Shown: positions 1 through 9,270 of the stretch, in pieces | Position numbering within the stretch: position 1 is the first letter of the stretch | Layout of the letters: each line of letters opens with the position of its first letter | DNA from: SAR202-VII-2 sp965263165 | Lineage (GTDB): Bacteria; Chloroflexota; Dehalococcoidia; Lucifugimonadales; SAR202-VII-2 | Length of the DNA stretch: 64,000 nt | Assembly: GCA_965263165.1 (NCBI GenBank) | Contig: OZ253584.1 | Coordinates: 124,001-188,000, forward strand | Direction of reading: 5' to 3' | Made by a program: the position numbers and the translations under genes | The notes under the pieces: generated by a model | Seen by the model: only the letters and a program-made list of their open reading frames with translations | Databases searched by the model: none | What the model was told of the DNA's origin: nothing

Positions 1-756
1 CAGCTCCCGCAGCGGATGGAACGGCAGCTTGTTGTAAAACTGCACAGCCTTATCGGCGGCCAGGAATGCGCTCTCCAGACTGAGAAGTCCTCCGCGCCGG
101 GGCAGGGAGTATTTCACGCTTTCCCGCGGCTCGGGATATAGCTCGTCGATGCCCATCTCGTCTGGGATCAGATAGACCGGGCGGTCTGTCAGCAGGATGA
201 GCATGGGAACAATTGTGGCCCGCGCCCAGGAGGAAAAGCTGTAGATATTGAACGGCGCCCAGGAGGGCAGCAACATCAGCTCCGGCGGCATCGCCGGCGT
301 CCCATCCCAGTCCCACTGCCCAAACAGGGCCAGCCATATCTTGGTGAAGACTCGGACGTTCGGTACTCCGCCCCTTGAAAGGATGAATTCCTTGGCCCGG
401 ACCATCGCCGGCTCGTCCGCTCGGTCGCCGGCCAGCTTCAGGGCAAAGTAGCACTCCACCGAGGTCGAAAGGTCTCCCGACGCCCCGAAGTACATCCGCC
501 AGGACCCATCCTCTCGTTGACGATTCCGAATGTCCTGGGCAATTTTGCGCCACCGCTCCTCTTCCACGTCCCCCAGAAGGTAGGAGAGCATCAGGTGCTC
601 CGCTTCCATGGTGGGGTTGGACTCCAACTCCCCCCACCAGTACCCTTCCGGGTACTGGACGCGCAGGAAGTACTCCTGCGAGCGGTTGATCGTCGAGCTC
701 AGCCGCTCGGGCAGGCCCTTCGATATGGATGGCATCTTCCTCTCTCGCATGCTCAT
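1..756 (-). CDS. shc: Squalene-hopene cyclase, N-terminal part (runs off left edge)
   Basis: Reading the minus strand from ATG 756 gives 252 open codons to the window edge with no stop. The translation has terpene-cyclase features: YPEGYWWGELESNPTMEAEH near residue 30, the QW-like stretch REDGSWRMYFGASGDLSTSV, and FGQWDWDGTPAMPPELMLLP. These match the N-terminal domain of squalene-hopene cyclases, which fold squalene into hopene at the membrane. The catalytic DXDD motif would lie beyond the edge. An in-frame TAG, which is the hpnA stop at 763-765, precedes the ATG, and AGGGGG lies just upstream as a ribosome site; a second ATG at 750 is possible. It is the last visible gene of the hopanoid operon, six bases after hpnA. 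Identity is confident from sequence and context together. Confidence 0.92.
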   Translation of the reverse strand, partial: MSMRERKMPSISKGLPERLSSTINRSQEYFLRVQYPEGYWWGELESNPTMEAEHLMLSYLLGDVEEERWRKIAQDIRNRQREDGSWRMYFGASGDLSTSVECYFALKLAGDRADEPAMVRAKEFILSRGGVPNVRVFTKIWLALFGQWDWDGTPAMPPELMLLPSWAPFNIYSFSSWARATIVPMLILLTDRPVYLIPDEMGIDELYPEPRESVKYSLPRRGGLLSLESAFLAADKAVQFYNKLPFHPLREL

Positions 757-762
757 AGCCCC

Positions 763-1788
763 CTACAGCATCTGCGTGACTTTGCGGTTCTCCAGCCAGG
801 GCAGGCTCTCCACGTAGCCGTTGCCCGCAAACCAGGCCACTGATCTCTCAAATGCTTCCTCAATGGACGACTGTGGCAAACCAAGCTCTTCAACGGCCTT
901 GGAAGCATCCGCGTAGGCATACTTTCGAGCCGTCTTGACTCCCTCCAAAGGTATCTCCGGCGCCCGCCTCAGAAGGTAACCCTCTATCCACGTGTCCAGA
1001 TAGCTGAGCGCGAGGGCCACCGGTACGGGAATCTTCAACCTTGGCGGCCTCTTCCCGGCGATCTTCGCCAGCAGGTCGAAGGCCTCCTTCAAGGTCATGT
1101 TGCGATTGCCCAAGATGTACCGCTCCCCCGACCTGCCCTTCTCCCACGCAAGCAGGTGTCCCTGGGCCACGTCCTCCACGTCCACCACGTTCAGGCCCGT
1201 GTCCACGTACGCAGGCAGCCGCCCGCTCAGAAAATCCACGATGACCTTCCCCGTGGGAGTCGGCTTGACGTCTCCCGCGCCGATCGGGAAGGTGGGGTTC
1301 ACGATCACCACGTCCAGGCCCTGCCTGAAGAAGTCCCGCGCCACCTCCTCCGCTTCCCACTTCGACCGCTTGTAGGGGCCCGATAGCCGCTTAGGCTCTG
1401 GGAACCATGTCTCGTCGGCAACCTCTCGCCCGTTGGTCTGAGCCACCGCGGCCACGCTCGACGTGTGCACAACCCGCCGTACCCCCATGTCCCCGGCGGC
1501 CTGAAGGACATTCCGCGTGCCCTCCACGTTGACCTGCCGGATGACCTCGGCCTTCACCGTTAGGGAATAGAGGCCGGCGACGTGGAACACCGCGTCGCAT
1601 TCCGTCATTGCCTCTCGCAACGACCCCTCGTCCAGCAGGTCCCCGCGGACCTCCTCGACCTCGACGTCGCCTGCGTTCAGGGCGCCGCCGCTCCGCACGA
1701 GGGCCCGGACTTCAACGCCCGCCTCAACCAGGGCACGGGCCACCGCGCCCCCAACGAAACCCGTCGCCCCTGTGACAAGCGCCCTCAT
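763..1788 (-). CDS. hpnA: Hopanoid-associated NAD-dependent sugar epimerase HpnA
   Basis: This is an extended short-chain dehydrogenase of 341 residues. The Rossmann glycine motif TGATGFVGGAVA sits at residues 6-17. HTSSVAAV and the catalytic YKRSK (Tyr-x3-Lys) lie mid-protein, followed by VNPTFPIGAGD. The family is found in hopanoid clusters and is linked to sugar modification of the bacteriohopane side chain; the exact reaction is not shown here. I place the start at ATG 1788 because the Rossmann strand follows at once and ATGA overlaps the stop of the upstream nucleosidase. The open frame continues upstream to 1944 only as a shadow of that gene. It lies six bases before the cyclase gene. 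Confidence 0.93.
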   Translation of the reverse strand: MRALVTGATGFVGGAVARALVEAGVEVRALVRSGGALNAGDVEVEEVRGDLLDEGSLREAMTECDAVFHVAGLYSLTVKAEVIRQVNVEGTRNVLQAAGDMGVRRVVHTSSVAAVAQTNGREVADETWFPEPKRLSGPYKRSKWEAEEVARDFFRQGLDVVIVNPTFPIGAGDVKPTPTGKVIVDFLSGRLPAYVDTGLNVVDVEDVAQGHLLAWEKGRSGERYILGNRNMTLKEAFDLLAKIAGKRPPRLKIPVPVALALSYLDTWIEGYLLRRAPEIPLEGVKTARKYAYADASKAVEELGLPQSSIEEAFERSVAWFAGNGYVESLPWLENRKVTQML

Positions 1789-2486
1789 GGCGTCACCCCT
1801 GCACTGGCGGCCAGCGCGGGCAGGACGACCCCGGCGCCCCTCTTCAGGGAGCGCCGCGCCTTTCGGGAAGCGAGCCCAAGTCGCACCAGGTTCGGAATCC
1901 CCGATGGCGTCGTCAGCGCATATCCCAGGGCGGGGAGAACCCAATCCCGGACTCCCCGTCCCTCCTTGCCCGCCACGAAGGGAGGCAGCGCCCTGTCAAC
2001 AGGATCCACCACCGCCCGGAGGGCCAGCCAGGGCAACCCCGCAGCCTGCGCCTCCCAGGCTATCCAGTAGCTCTCCATATCAACAACCGCCGCCCCCGTC
2101 CGCTGTCCCAGCGCCGCTTTGCTCTCAACAGTCCAAGCCGCGCCATCGACCGTCACACAGTCCCCCAACTCGTAGGAGATGCCGCTCAGGGCCAACCGCT
2201 CCGCCGCCGCTTCCAGAAGCAGGCGGTCTCCGTTCAACGTAGGCTCACCCTCGCAATGAAGGCTTGGGCTCAGCGCCAGCGCCCCCGCCGTCAGCCCCTC
2301 CCGGAGCCCTCCCCCATATCCCAGGCTCAGGACGGCGTCAGGACGGCTGGCCTCCAGCACGCCCCTCGCGACCTGTTGGGCCGCCTCGCGGCCAACCCCA
2401 GTAACCGCCCCCACGACGCCGTCCCCGGCGCTACGCAGGTTGGGGAGCTCCTCTTGGAGGGCCGCTATGACGGCAATCATAGTCAT
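1785..2486 (-). CDS. hpnG: Adenosylhopane nucleosidase / phosphorylase-type protein HpnG
   Basis: A 233-residue protein of the purine phosphorylase/nucleosidase superfamily. It opens with MIAVIAALQEELPNL, has VTGVGREAAQQVA and a glycine-rich LSLGYGGGL, and carries the base-recognition segment AAVVDMES around residue 136. HpnG removes adenine from adenosylhopane, the HpnH product, giving ribosylhopane; that reaction is family knowledge. The gene overlaps both neighbours by 4 bases (ATGA), so translation is probably coupled. The first two possible starts are two codons apart (MTM). The C-terminal 40 residues are Arg/Ala-rich and may be a lineage extension. Confidence 0.88.
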   Translation of the reverse strand: MTMIAVIAALQEELPNLRSAGDGVVGAVTGVGREAAQQVARGVLEASRPDAVLSLGYGGGLREGLTAGALALSPSLHCEGEPTLNGDRLLLEAAAERLALSGISYELGDCVTVDGAAWTVESKAALGQRTGAAVVDMESYWIAWEAQAAGLPWLALRAVVDPVDRALPPFVAGKEGRGVRDWVLPALGYALTTPSGIPNLVRLGLASRKARRSLKRGAGVVLPALAASAGVTP

Positions 2487-2821
2487 TCGACGGCCTGCCT
2501 CGCCTTTTCCTCGTCCTTGCGCCGCTTCCAGGCTTCATACGACTGGCCGGCGGCGGTGTCCCTTCCCGTAAACATGATGTTCTCGATGTCCTCTAGGAGA
2601 ATCCTGTGGGCGGCCCCGTCCTGGTCATAAAGCTGGACGAAAGGCTGTGAAACCTGGGTATTGCGGTTGAAGAGATATCCGATTAACTCCGCCCCGTCCT
2701 TGCGCACCAGCGTCACGTTGCCCCGGTAGTCGAAGGCGCGCTCCACCACCTCAGCCACGGTGATTCCGCCGCTCAGGTCCGGCGCCCAGCCCTGGAGACT
2801 CTGCTCTTCCTCGTGGATCAT
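2483..2821 (-). CDS. Hopanoid-operon conserved hypothetical protein, 112 aa
   Basis: A 112-residue soluble protein with no signal peptide or membrane segment. The centre is predicted beta-rich (GNVTLVRKDGAELIGYLFNR), and it ends in a charged helix after FTGRDTAAGQSYEAWKRRK. The layout suggests a small barrel that binds a ligand or RNA, but I cannot assign a function. Position is the strongest evidence: it lies between hpnH (10-base gap) and hpnG (4-base overlap), so it is almost surely co-translated. I recall similar short proteins with a TGxDTAAG-x-S motif beside hopanoid genes in other phyla, but did not verify this. Confidence 0.8.
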   Translation of the reverse strand: MIHEEEQSLQGWAPDLSGGITVAEVVERAFDYRGNVTLVRKDGAELIGYLFNRNTQVSQPFVQLYDQDGAAHRILLEDIENIMFTGRDTAAGQSYEAWKRRKDEEKARQAVE

Positions 2822-2831
2822 CTAGACAGTC

Positions 2832-3854
2832 CTACAGCTTGCCTGAGATAGTCGCTACGGCCGTATCTTTCAAGGCCCTCAGCGATGAGAAAGTGTGGTT
2901 CACGGCTGTCGCCTCGTAGCCGCAGTGGACCATGCAGTCCTGGCACTTGGGATTGCCGCTGGCCTTGCCGTAGTTCTGCCATTCGGTCTCCTCCAGCAGC
3001 TCCTCGAACGTGTCGGCATACCCTTCCTGGAGGAGGTAGCAGGGCTTTTGCCAGCCGAACATGTTGTAGGTTGGGTTGCCCCAGGGCGTGCACTCGTAGT
3101 CCCGCTTCCCCATCAGGAACTGGAGGAACAGCGGCGACTGGTTGAAGTTCCATTCCGACTTCTTGCCTTCCAGGGCTGTGGCAAACAGCTCCTGCGTCCG
3201 CGCCCGGCGCAGGAAATGCTCCTGGTCCGGCGCCTTGGAGTAGCTGTAGCCGGGGGATATCATCATGCCCTCGACCCCAAGCCCGCTCATCTCGTCGAAA
3301 AACTCGCGCATCCGGCTCGGGTCCGCCCCCTCGAAAAATGTCGTGTTCGTCGTCACGCGAAAGCCCCGGTCTTTGGCCTCGCGCAGCGCCTCCACCGCGA
3401 TATCGTAAATGCCGTCCCTGCACACCGATTCGTCGTGCTCCTCGCGAAGCCCGTCCATGTGGATGCTGAAGCTCAAAAACTTCGACGGTTGGAACAACCC
3501 CGCTTCCAGCTTCTCCTTCAGCAGAATGGCGTTGGTGCAGAGGTAGATGTACTTCTTCCGTTCGATGAGGGCCTGCGCCAACTCCCCGATGTACGGGTAC
3601 ATCAGCGGCTCCCCCCCGGCAATGCTCACGATCGGCGCTCCGCACTCGTCGACGGCGCGCAGGCACTCCTCCAGCGGCAGGTGCTTCTTGATGATCTGCG
3701 ACGGGTACTGGATCTTCCCGCAACCGGCGCAGGCAAGGTTGCAACGGAAGAGAGGCTCCAGCATGAGCACCAGCGGGTACCGCTTCCGGCCCTTGAGTTT
3801 CTGGCTCACAACGTAGCTGGCGACTGTATAGCTCTGCGACAGGGGAACGGACAT
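2832..3854 (-). CDS. hpnH: Radical SAM adenosylhopane synthase HpnH
   Basis: A 340-residue radical SAM enzyme. The 4Fe-4S ligands are in RCNLACAGCGK (Cys-x3-Cys-x2-Cys, residues 37-47), followed by the GGEP motif (SIAGGEPLMYPY) that positions SAM. A C-terminal cysteine cluster (CTPWGNPTYN, KPCYLL, KCQDCMVHCGYE) is typical of the HpnH family. The enzyme adds a 5'-deoxyadenosyl radical to hopene, giving adenosylhopane, the first committed step to extended hopanoids. The length is normal. The gene lies 36 bases after the polyprenyl synthase and 10 bases before the unknown gene, all on one strand. The C-terminal VNHTFSSLRALKDT extension after the last Cys is also typical of the family. Confidence 0.95.
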   Translation of the reverse strand: MSVPLSQSYTVASYVVSQKLKGRKRYPLVLMLEPLFRCNLACAGCGKIQYPSQIIKKHLPLEECLRAVDECGAPIVSIAGGEPLMYPYIGELAQALIERKKYIYLCTNAILLKEKLEAGLFQPSKFLSFSIHMDGLREEHDESVCRDGIYDIAVEALREAKDRGFRVTTNTTFFEGADPSRMREFFDEMSGLGVEGMMISPGYSYSKAPDQEHFLRRARTQELFATALEGKKSEWNFNQSPLFLQFLMGKRDYECTPWGNPTYNMFGWQKPCYLLQEGYADTFEELLEETEWQNYGKASGNPKCQDCMVHCGYEATAVNHTFSSLRALKDTAVATISGKL

Positions 3855-3890
3855 TATGCCTTCTCTAGCTGAACTTCCCTCTGGTCTCGC

Positions 3891-4988
3891 TTATGATTCC
3901 CGGTGGAGCAGAAAGGCGGCGAGGTCTTCCAACTCGGTCCTCGCCCACGGCGCCAGGGCCGCGTTGTTGACCTCCTGCAGCGCCTTCCAACACTGCTCCT
4001 CAGCCAACTCCAAGGTCGCCTCGCGGGCGCCGGCGGCCTCCATGACCGCCAACACCTGCGCCACCTCTCCATCCGTCATCTCGTCGCTGGACGCGTAAAT
4101 ATCCTGGAGAAACTCAGCGCCGGGACCCGTGGCCCGCTGAAGGGCGTAGACCGCCGGAAAGGCCTTCTTCCTCCGCCTGATGTCCGCCCCAATCGGCTTA
4201 CCCAGCTTGCTGTGGTCGCCCCAGACTCCCAGCGCGTCGTCGCGCAGCTGGAACGTAAGTCCCAGGTAGCGCCCGCACCGGGCCAGGATGTTGACCGTCT
4301 CGGCGCTGGCGCCGGCGGCTAGCGCCCCCATCTCCATTGCCGCGCTGATGAGCGCCCCGGTCTTCAGGGAGATCATCGTCAGGTATTCATCGACATCAAC
4401 CCGCAACCGCCCCTCGAACGAGACGTCCATCACCTGTCCCTCGATCATCTGAAGGCAACGCTGGGTCAGGATGCGCTCTATCTGAAGGGCATCGCCCAAG
4501 CGCACGCCGGCGTCGCACAGCGCATGAGTGCACAGGTCCGACACCACCTTCATCGCGTCTCCCGCCGTCAGAGCCTCAGCTTGTCCCCAGATGGCCCAGA
4601 CGGTCGCCCGCTTGCGGCGCTCCCTGTCTCCGTCCTGGATATCGTCGTGGATCAGCGAGTAGTTGTGAATGAGTTCGAGTCCAACGGCCGCCGGTAGAGC
4701 CGCCTCCGGCCTCCCGCCAACCGCCGCGGCCGTGAAGACGCACAGGGCCGGCCTGAACGCCTTGCCCCGGTCGTAGCTGGCGGCCCGGCCCTGCGGGTCC
4801 ACCCATCCAAGGTGGTAGCGCAGCATGGTGAACAGGTCCGACTCCCGCTCCCCCACGGCGCCCCGAAGACCTTCCTCCACGAGCGACAGATGACGGGTCA
4901 GCAGCGGCAGCGCGGCCGGAGGCGTCGATGACGCCCCACGAAGACGGTCGCGCAGTGAAGTCACGAGCCTCCCGGAAACCGGTCCCAA
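3891..4988 (-). CDS. Polyprenyl diphosphate synthase (trans-isoprenyl transferase)
   Basis: A 365-residue all-helical prenyltransferase. The first aspartate-rich motif is LIHDDIQDGD (DDxxD) and the second is LRDDALG, here DDxxG, as in some bacterial and archaeal members. GKAFRPAL gives the conserved Lys and Arg that bind IPP. It probably makes farnesyl or geranylgeranyl diphosphate, and its place at the head of the hopanoid operon suggests supply of farnesyl units for squalene. Product length cannot be read with confidence. The squalene-synthase genes are not in view. A TTGACA-type promoter lies about 45-70 bases upstream, so this is probably the first gene of the transcript. Confidence 0.9.
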   Translation of the reverse strand: MGPVSGRLVTSLRDRLRGASSTPPAALPLLTRHLSLVEEGLRGAVGERESDLFTMLRYHLGWVDPQGRAASYDRGKAFRPALCVFTAAAVGGRPEAALPAAVGLELIHNYSLIHDDIQDGDRERRKRATVWAIWGQAEALTAGDAMKVVSDLCTHALCDAGVRLGDALQIERILTQRCLQMIEGQVMDVSFEGRLRVDVDEYLTMISLKTGALISAAMEMGALAAGASAETVNILARCGRYLGLTFQLRDDALGVWGDHSKLGKPIGADIRRRKKAFPAVYALQRATGPGAEFLQDIYASSDEMTDGEVAQVLAVMEAAGAREATLELAEEQCWKALQEVNNAALAPWARTELEDLAAFLLHRES

Positions 4989-5032
4989 AAGGGTAGGCAG
5001 CGCCCAAGACTACCTAGTAATGCGATGGTGGG

Positions 5033-5061
5033 ACACTATCAAAGTGCCTGATAGGTGTCAA
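5033..5061 (-). promoter_or_regulatory. Putative sigma70 promoter of the hopanoid operon
   Basis: On the minus strand a perfect -35 TTGACA (5061-5056) is followed after 17 bases by TAGTGT (5038-5033), a moderate -10. It lies about 45 bases upstream of the first operon ATG, inside the divergent spacer shared with the nuclease pair. The rest of the 4989-5213 spacer shows no other feature I can support. Confidence 0.5.
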
Positions 5062-5213
5062 GGCCCCCGCCCCAACCCCCAGCTACGGGGCGCTTCCTAA
5101 CCTGCTAGCTCACGAATCACCGCCATCGCTTCTGAGCATCGCGACGTTTTACATCCGCTATTCCCCAACAAACACTATTACTGTACTTACGTGTTGTGGC
5201 ATACTTCTGTGCG

Positions 5214-6356
5214 ATGGGGACATTCCGATTCATCCATACCGCCGACTGGCAGATCGGCAAAGTCTTCCGCTTCATCGATGATGCGGCAATGGGGGGGCTC
5301 CAGTTGGCGCGGCTGGAGGCGATCACGCGCATTGGTGAACTCGCCCTCGAACACCACGTGCGCCACGTATTGGTCGCGGGTGATGTTTACGACCACGCAA
5401 CTCCCTCCTCACGCTCGCGCAACCAAGTCATCGAGCGGATGCGGGCTCACCCTTCGGTGCAGTGGCATCTGTTGCCGGGCAATCATGATCGGTACCAACC
5501 CAATGGGCTCTGGGACCAACTCTGCAAGCGCGGCTTGCCCGACAACATCCACGCGCATACCGAGCCGACCGTCACCATCATCGAGCAAGATGCCGCCGTC
5601 CTGTTTCCAGCCCCACTCCAGCATCGCCGTAGCCTCGACGACCCCACCGCTTGGATGAACAATCAGGTCAGCGAAGCTGGCTTGATCCGCATTGGGCTAG
5701 CGCATGGCGCTGTCTACGGCTTCGATACTAATGAGGAGCAGAGGGCCAACCCAATCGACCCTGCGCGACCACAACTCGCTCGGCTTGACTACTTGGCCCT
5801 TGGCGATTGGCATGGAGAACTGCAGGTCAACGAGCGCTGCTGGTACAGCGGCACACCCGAAACGGACTCGTTCCAGACGCGCGGCAGAGGCGCCGCGCTG
5901 CTGGTCGAAATCGACGGCCCGAACGAGTTGCCCGTCATCACTCCCCTATCGACAGGCCAATACCGTTGGGAATCGCTCGATGAACATGTGGCAAGCCTCG
6001 AAGACATTGACCTCCTCGAACACAAACTTCGGAGTCCCGATGGAGACCCCAACCGCACGCTAATGAATCTGGGGGTCAGCGGCACGCTCTCTCTAGCTGG
6101 TATGCAGTACTTCGAGGAACAAATAGTCGAAGGGGCAGCCGCGGCGCTCTATCACCTCCGCATCGACCGCGAGCAGTTGTTTCCGGAACCCACCGACGAC
6201 GATCTGGACAGTATTGACCCTGGCGGGATTGTCCGCGCCGCTGCGGACAATCTTCGAGCTACCGCCGAAGCAGGCGGGAGCGATGCCGACCTCGCTCGTG
6301 CCGCTCTTCACCGACTCTATGTCGAACACAAGAAACTCGATTCGGGACCGCGATGA
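5214..6356 (+). CDS. SbcD/Mre11-like metallophosphatase nuclease
   Basis: A calcineurin-like phosphoesterase of about 380 residues. The metal-binding motifs are in order: HTADWQIGK (D-x-H type), GDVYDH, LPGNHDRY, LAHGAVYG and LGDWHGE. Together they form the two-metal nuclease site of the Mre11/SbcD/YhaO group. The start is ATG 5214 because homologues begin just before the first motif; a GTG six codons upstream is also possible, and neither has a clear ribosome site. It overlaps the ATPase gene by ATGA and surely acts with it in DNA-end processing or double-strand break repair. The C-terminal capping region (residues 270-380) diverges from E. coli SbcD. Confidence 0.88.
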   Translation: MGTFRFIHTADWQIGKVFRFIDDAAMGGLQLARLEAITRIGELALEHHVRHVLVAGDVYDHATPSSRSRNQVIERMRAHPSVQWHLLPGNHDRYQPNGLWDQLCKRGLPDNIHAHTEPTVTIIEQDAAVLFPAPLQHRRSLDDPTAWMNNQVSEAGLIRIGLAHGAVYGFDTNEEQRANPIDPARPQLARLDYLALGDWHGELQVNERCWYSGTPETDSFQTRGRGAALLVEIDGPNELPVITPLSTGQYRWESLDEHVASLEDIDLLEHKLRSPDGDPNRTLMNLGVSGTLSLAGMQYFEEQIVEGAAAALYHLRIDREQLFPEPTDDDLDSIDPGGIVRAAADNLRATAEAGGSDADLARAALHRLYVEHKKLDSGPR

Positions 6357-9049
6357 AGCTGCGCACGCTCTCAGTCAACCAGTTCAAGCGCTTCACCAAG
6401 CCGACCCGGCTGGGCGAACTCAGCGACGGTCTCAATCTGGTCGTCGGGCCGAACGAGCTTGGCAAATCGACCCTGCTGGACGCACTTCGAGCAGTGCTGT
6501 TCGAGCGCTACAGCTCCAAGGCGCGGCCAATCATTGCATTGCAAAATGACCGCAACAGCGCGGCGCCGGTCGTGGAACTGGTCTTTGAAGTCAACGGCGC
6601 TGAGTACACGCTGACCAAGCGCTTCGTTAAGAGCCCCTATGCGCAGCTGCAATGTCCCGATGGGACATTGCTCGAAGCGGACGCCGCGGAAGACAAGCTG
6701 CGCAACCTGCTGGGTTTTGCTGAGGCTGGCAGCCACGGCGCGAATTCGGAAACGCTGGGTATGTGGGGCGTGCTCTGGGTGCAGCAGGGACAGTCCTTCG
6801 GCAGACCCAATTTGCCCGATTCGGCGCGGGCGAGCCTCAGCGCAGGCTTAGAGTCCGAGGTCGGCGTGGTCCTCGGAGGCCGACGGGGCAGAGAGTTGCC
6901 GCAGGTCATCGAACAACGGCGCAGCGAACTGATCACGGAGGCGCGGCGCCAACCACGCGGCGACTACAAGACTGCGCTCGACCAGATCGATGAGCTGGAG
7001 AAACGTCTCGACGACCAACAGCAGCAACAGCAAGCGATGTCGGACACGCTTGAGCAGTTGGCGACGGCGGAAACACGGCTCAAGCGGCTGGACGAGGGCG
7101 ATCAGGACGGAAACGATCAGGCACAACTGGCCGAAGCGCGGAACCAGCTCGACGCGACGAAGCGGCACGAGCTGCAGCTTGAAGGAGCTCACAGCGAACT
7201 CCAGAACCGGCAGCGACAGCTGGAGCAAGCCCAACGCGCCCAGTCCGATCGTGCTTCCTTGCATAACGAGCTCCTCTCTCAACATGAGGAGTTGCGCCAA
7301 ATGGGCGCGCACCTGGATGAGTTACGACAACAGGAGCGCGAATTGTCGGGGGCGCTGGAACCACTGCGTCAAGTACTAGAGGATGCCGAAGCCGTCGTCG
7401 AAGCAGCGAGTCAGTCTGAAGCCCAGTGTCGCCTCACCCTCGATCTCATAGCCTGCTCAGCGGAACTGAGCAACCTGCTGCGGCGTCAGAACGACATGTC
7501 TGCCGCGCAGCAGCGGTTCGACGACGCCCAGCGTCAGGCTGAGCAGATTCAGGTCACAGACGAATCTCTTCAACGAGTCCGCCAAGCCGTGGACGCAGTC
7601 AACAAAGCCACTGCTCAACTCAACATTGTCGCCACTCGGATCAGCTTTGACGTTCCTGCTGATCGTCTCGCTGGCATTGAGGTCGACAGCACCCTCCTGA
7701 CCGATCCATCTACGACCATCGAAGCGGTGAAGCCAGTCGCCATCAACATTCCGGAGCGCGGACGGATTCTGATTGATCCAGGCGTCGCCGACCGCGACCA
7801 GCTCTTGAGCAAGCAACGGGAAGCCCAAGCAGATCTGCGCGCCGCACTCCAGCAAGCGGGCGCACAATCGCTCGCCGAGGCTGAAATCTTGCGCGACCAG
7901 CGGCGTTACCTCGAGGCCACCGCCAGCGCGGCAGAGGAGGATTTGGCGCGGCTTGCATCGCCAAACGACGAATCGACCCTGCAGACACGGCTCGATGAGT
8001 TGCGCCGAGGGCAGGCGGCCCTGCCCTCGGAATGGCAGACTGCCGAACTGCCTGAACGGAATCATGCAGAGGCGGCGCTGCGTAGCGCCCAGAGAGAGAT
8101 TCAGAGAGCGAGGAGCGAGGAACAGGTCGCCCGTGCGGCTCTGCAGGAGCGGGATAGGTTTCTCGCGGAGCTCCGCTCAAAAGTGGTTCGTGCGCAAAGC
8201 GCTATGGAGATCCAGTCCGAGATGGTCCAACGGCGTGAAGAGAAACTAAGCACGGATGTCGCAACCACGCCGGATGAGCAACTCGCCGCGGAGGCGGCCG
8301 CGGCAGAACAAGCAGTGGAGGAACAGCAACAGGTTATCTCCGCGCTGGGAGAAGATGCGCCGGCAGGCGCGAGGTCACAGTTCGAAGCTCGAATCACACG
8401 ACTGGAGTCGACGATTAAACAACGCACGGACTTACGAGCCAATTTGAAGGCCGACATCGCCCGCCTGCGTGAACGCATTGAATTCCACGACAGCGCCGGC
8501 ATTGACGAAGCCATCGAACACACGCAACACGAACTCGAACAGGCGACGCGACAGCACGATCACCTGAAACGCGAAATCGAGGTCCTCGACCTCCTCGGCA
8601 AGACGCTTCGCGCCGCCGAGAACGAAGCCAAAGAGCGCTACCTCGCGCCTGTCCTCAACCGCGTCCGCCCCTACCTGCAAATGCTGTTCGCCAACGCCGA
8701 AATCAACATGGACACAGACCTGAACATCAGCAGCATATCCCGCCGCGCGGGATACGAGGAGCGTTTCGATCATCTGAGCATGGGGACTCAGGAACAGATC
8801 GCCGTCCTCGTGCGCCTCGCCTTCGCTGAAATGCTGGTTGACCAGGGCGCACCCGCCGCCGTGATACTGGACGATGCGCTCGTGTTCTCCGATGACCAGC
8901 GGATGCAGCTGATGTTCGACATCCTCTCCCACGCCGCACGGCGGGTACAGATCGTGGTCTTCACCTGTCGCGAGCAACTCTTCGAGGGTCTCGGCGCGCA
9001 TCAGCTGCAGCTCACCCCTGCCGATCCCGAGTCACTCCGCTCGGCGTAG
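6353..9049 (+). CDS. Rad50/SbcC-like (YhaN/AAA_27-type) coiled-coil ATPase without zinc hook
   Basis: An 898-residue SMC-like ATPase. Walker A GPNELGKST is at residues 32-40. The ABC signature region LSMGTQEQIAVLVRLAF and Walker B region AVILDDALVFSDDQR are near the C terminus, so the head is split by long Gln/Glu/Arg-rich coiled coils (about 190-410 and 490-770). The middle, where Rad50 carries its CxxC hook, instead has a short beta-rich segment (ISFDVPADRLAGIEV through INIPERGRILIDPG). Only four cysteines are visible and no CxxC pair. This fits the YhaN/AAA_27 group better than SbcC. It is coupled to the nuclease by a 4-base overlap. Confidence is high for the family, moderate for repair versus defence. 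Confidence 0.88.
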   Translation: MKLRTLSVNQFKRFTKPTRLGELSDGLNLVVGPNELGKSTLLDALRAVLFERYSSKARPIIALQNDRNSAAPVVELVFEVNGAEYTLTKRFVKSPYAQLQCPDGTLLEADAAEDKLRNLLGFAEAGSHGANSETLGMWGVLWVQQGQSFGRPNLPDSARASLSAGLESEVGVVLGGRRGRELPQVIEQRRSELITEARRQPRGDYKTALDQIDELEKRLDDQQQQQQAMSDTLEQLATAETRLKRLDEGDQDGNDQAQLAEARNQLDATKRHELQLEGAHSELQNRQRQLEQAQRAQSDRASLHNELLSQHEELRQMGAHLDELRQQERELSGALEPLRQVLEDAEAVVEAASQSEAQCRLTLDLIACSAELSNLLRRQNDMSAAQQRFDDAQRQAEQIQVTDESLQRVRQAVDAVNKATAQLNIVATRISFDVPADRLAGIEVDSTLLTDPSTTIEAVKPVAINIPERGRILIDPGVADRDQLLSKQREAQADLRAALQQAGAQSLAEAEILRDQRRYLEATASAAEEDLARLASPNDESTLQTRLDELRRGQAALPSEWQTAELPERNHAEAALRSAQREIQRARSEEQVARAALQERDRFLAELRSKVVRAQSAMEIQSEMVQRREEKLSTDVATTPDEQLAAEAAAAEQAVEEQQQVISALGEDAPAGARSQFEARITRLESTIKQRTDLRANLKADIARLRERIEFHDSAGIDEAIEHTQHELEQATRQHDHLKREIEVLDLLGKTLRAAENEAKERYLAPVLNRVRPYLQMLFANAEINMDTDLNISSISRRAGYEERFDHLSMGTQEQIAVLVRLAFAEMLVDQGAPAAVILDDALVFSDDQRMQLMFDILSHAARRVQIVVFTCREQLFEGLGAHQLQLTPADPESLRSA

Positions 9050-9270
9050 GGCGCTGCACTGTATGCGTTCTGCCATAGACATGGAGGTCTCTCAGGTCAC
9101 CTGCGCCGCGCCCAGCTTGCACCACCTGCGCTCGAAAGTGCAAGGAGTCTCGCTGCCCTACGCAGCCAGCAGACCCCCTCTCCTCCCCCCCACCCAAATG
9201 CCGCCTAGCCCTCGTTTGACCCACCCTGCCGCGGGGGGTAGCATGGCGGCGCTCCAACGGGGAGGACTGG

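Noticed and set aside
2895..3872. 325-codon plus-strand open frame antisense to hpnH
   Set aside because: It is a shadow of a well-supported radical SAM gene and its translation shows no domain.
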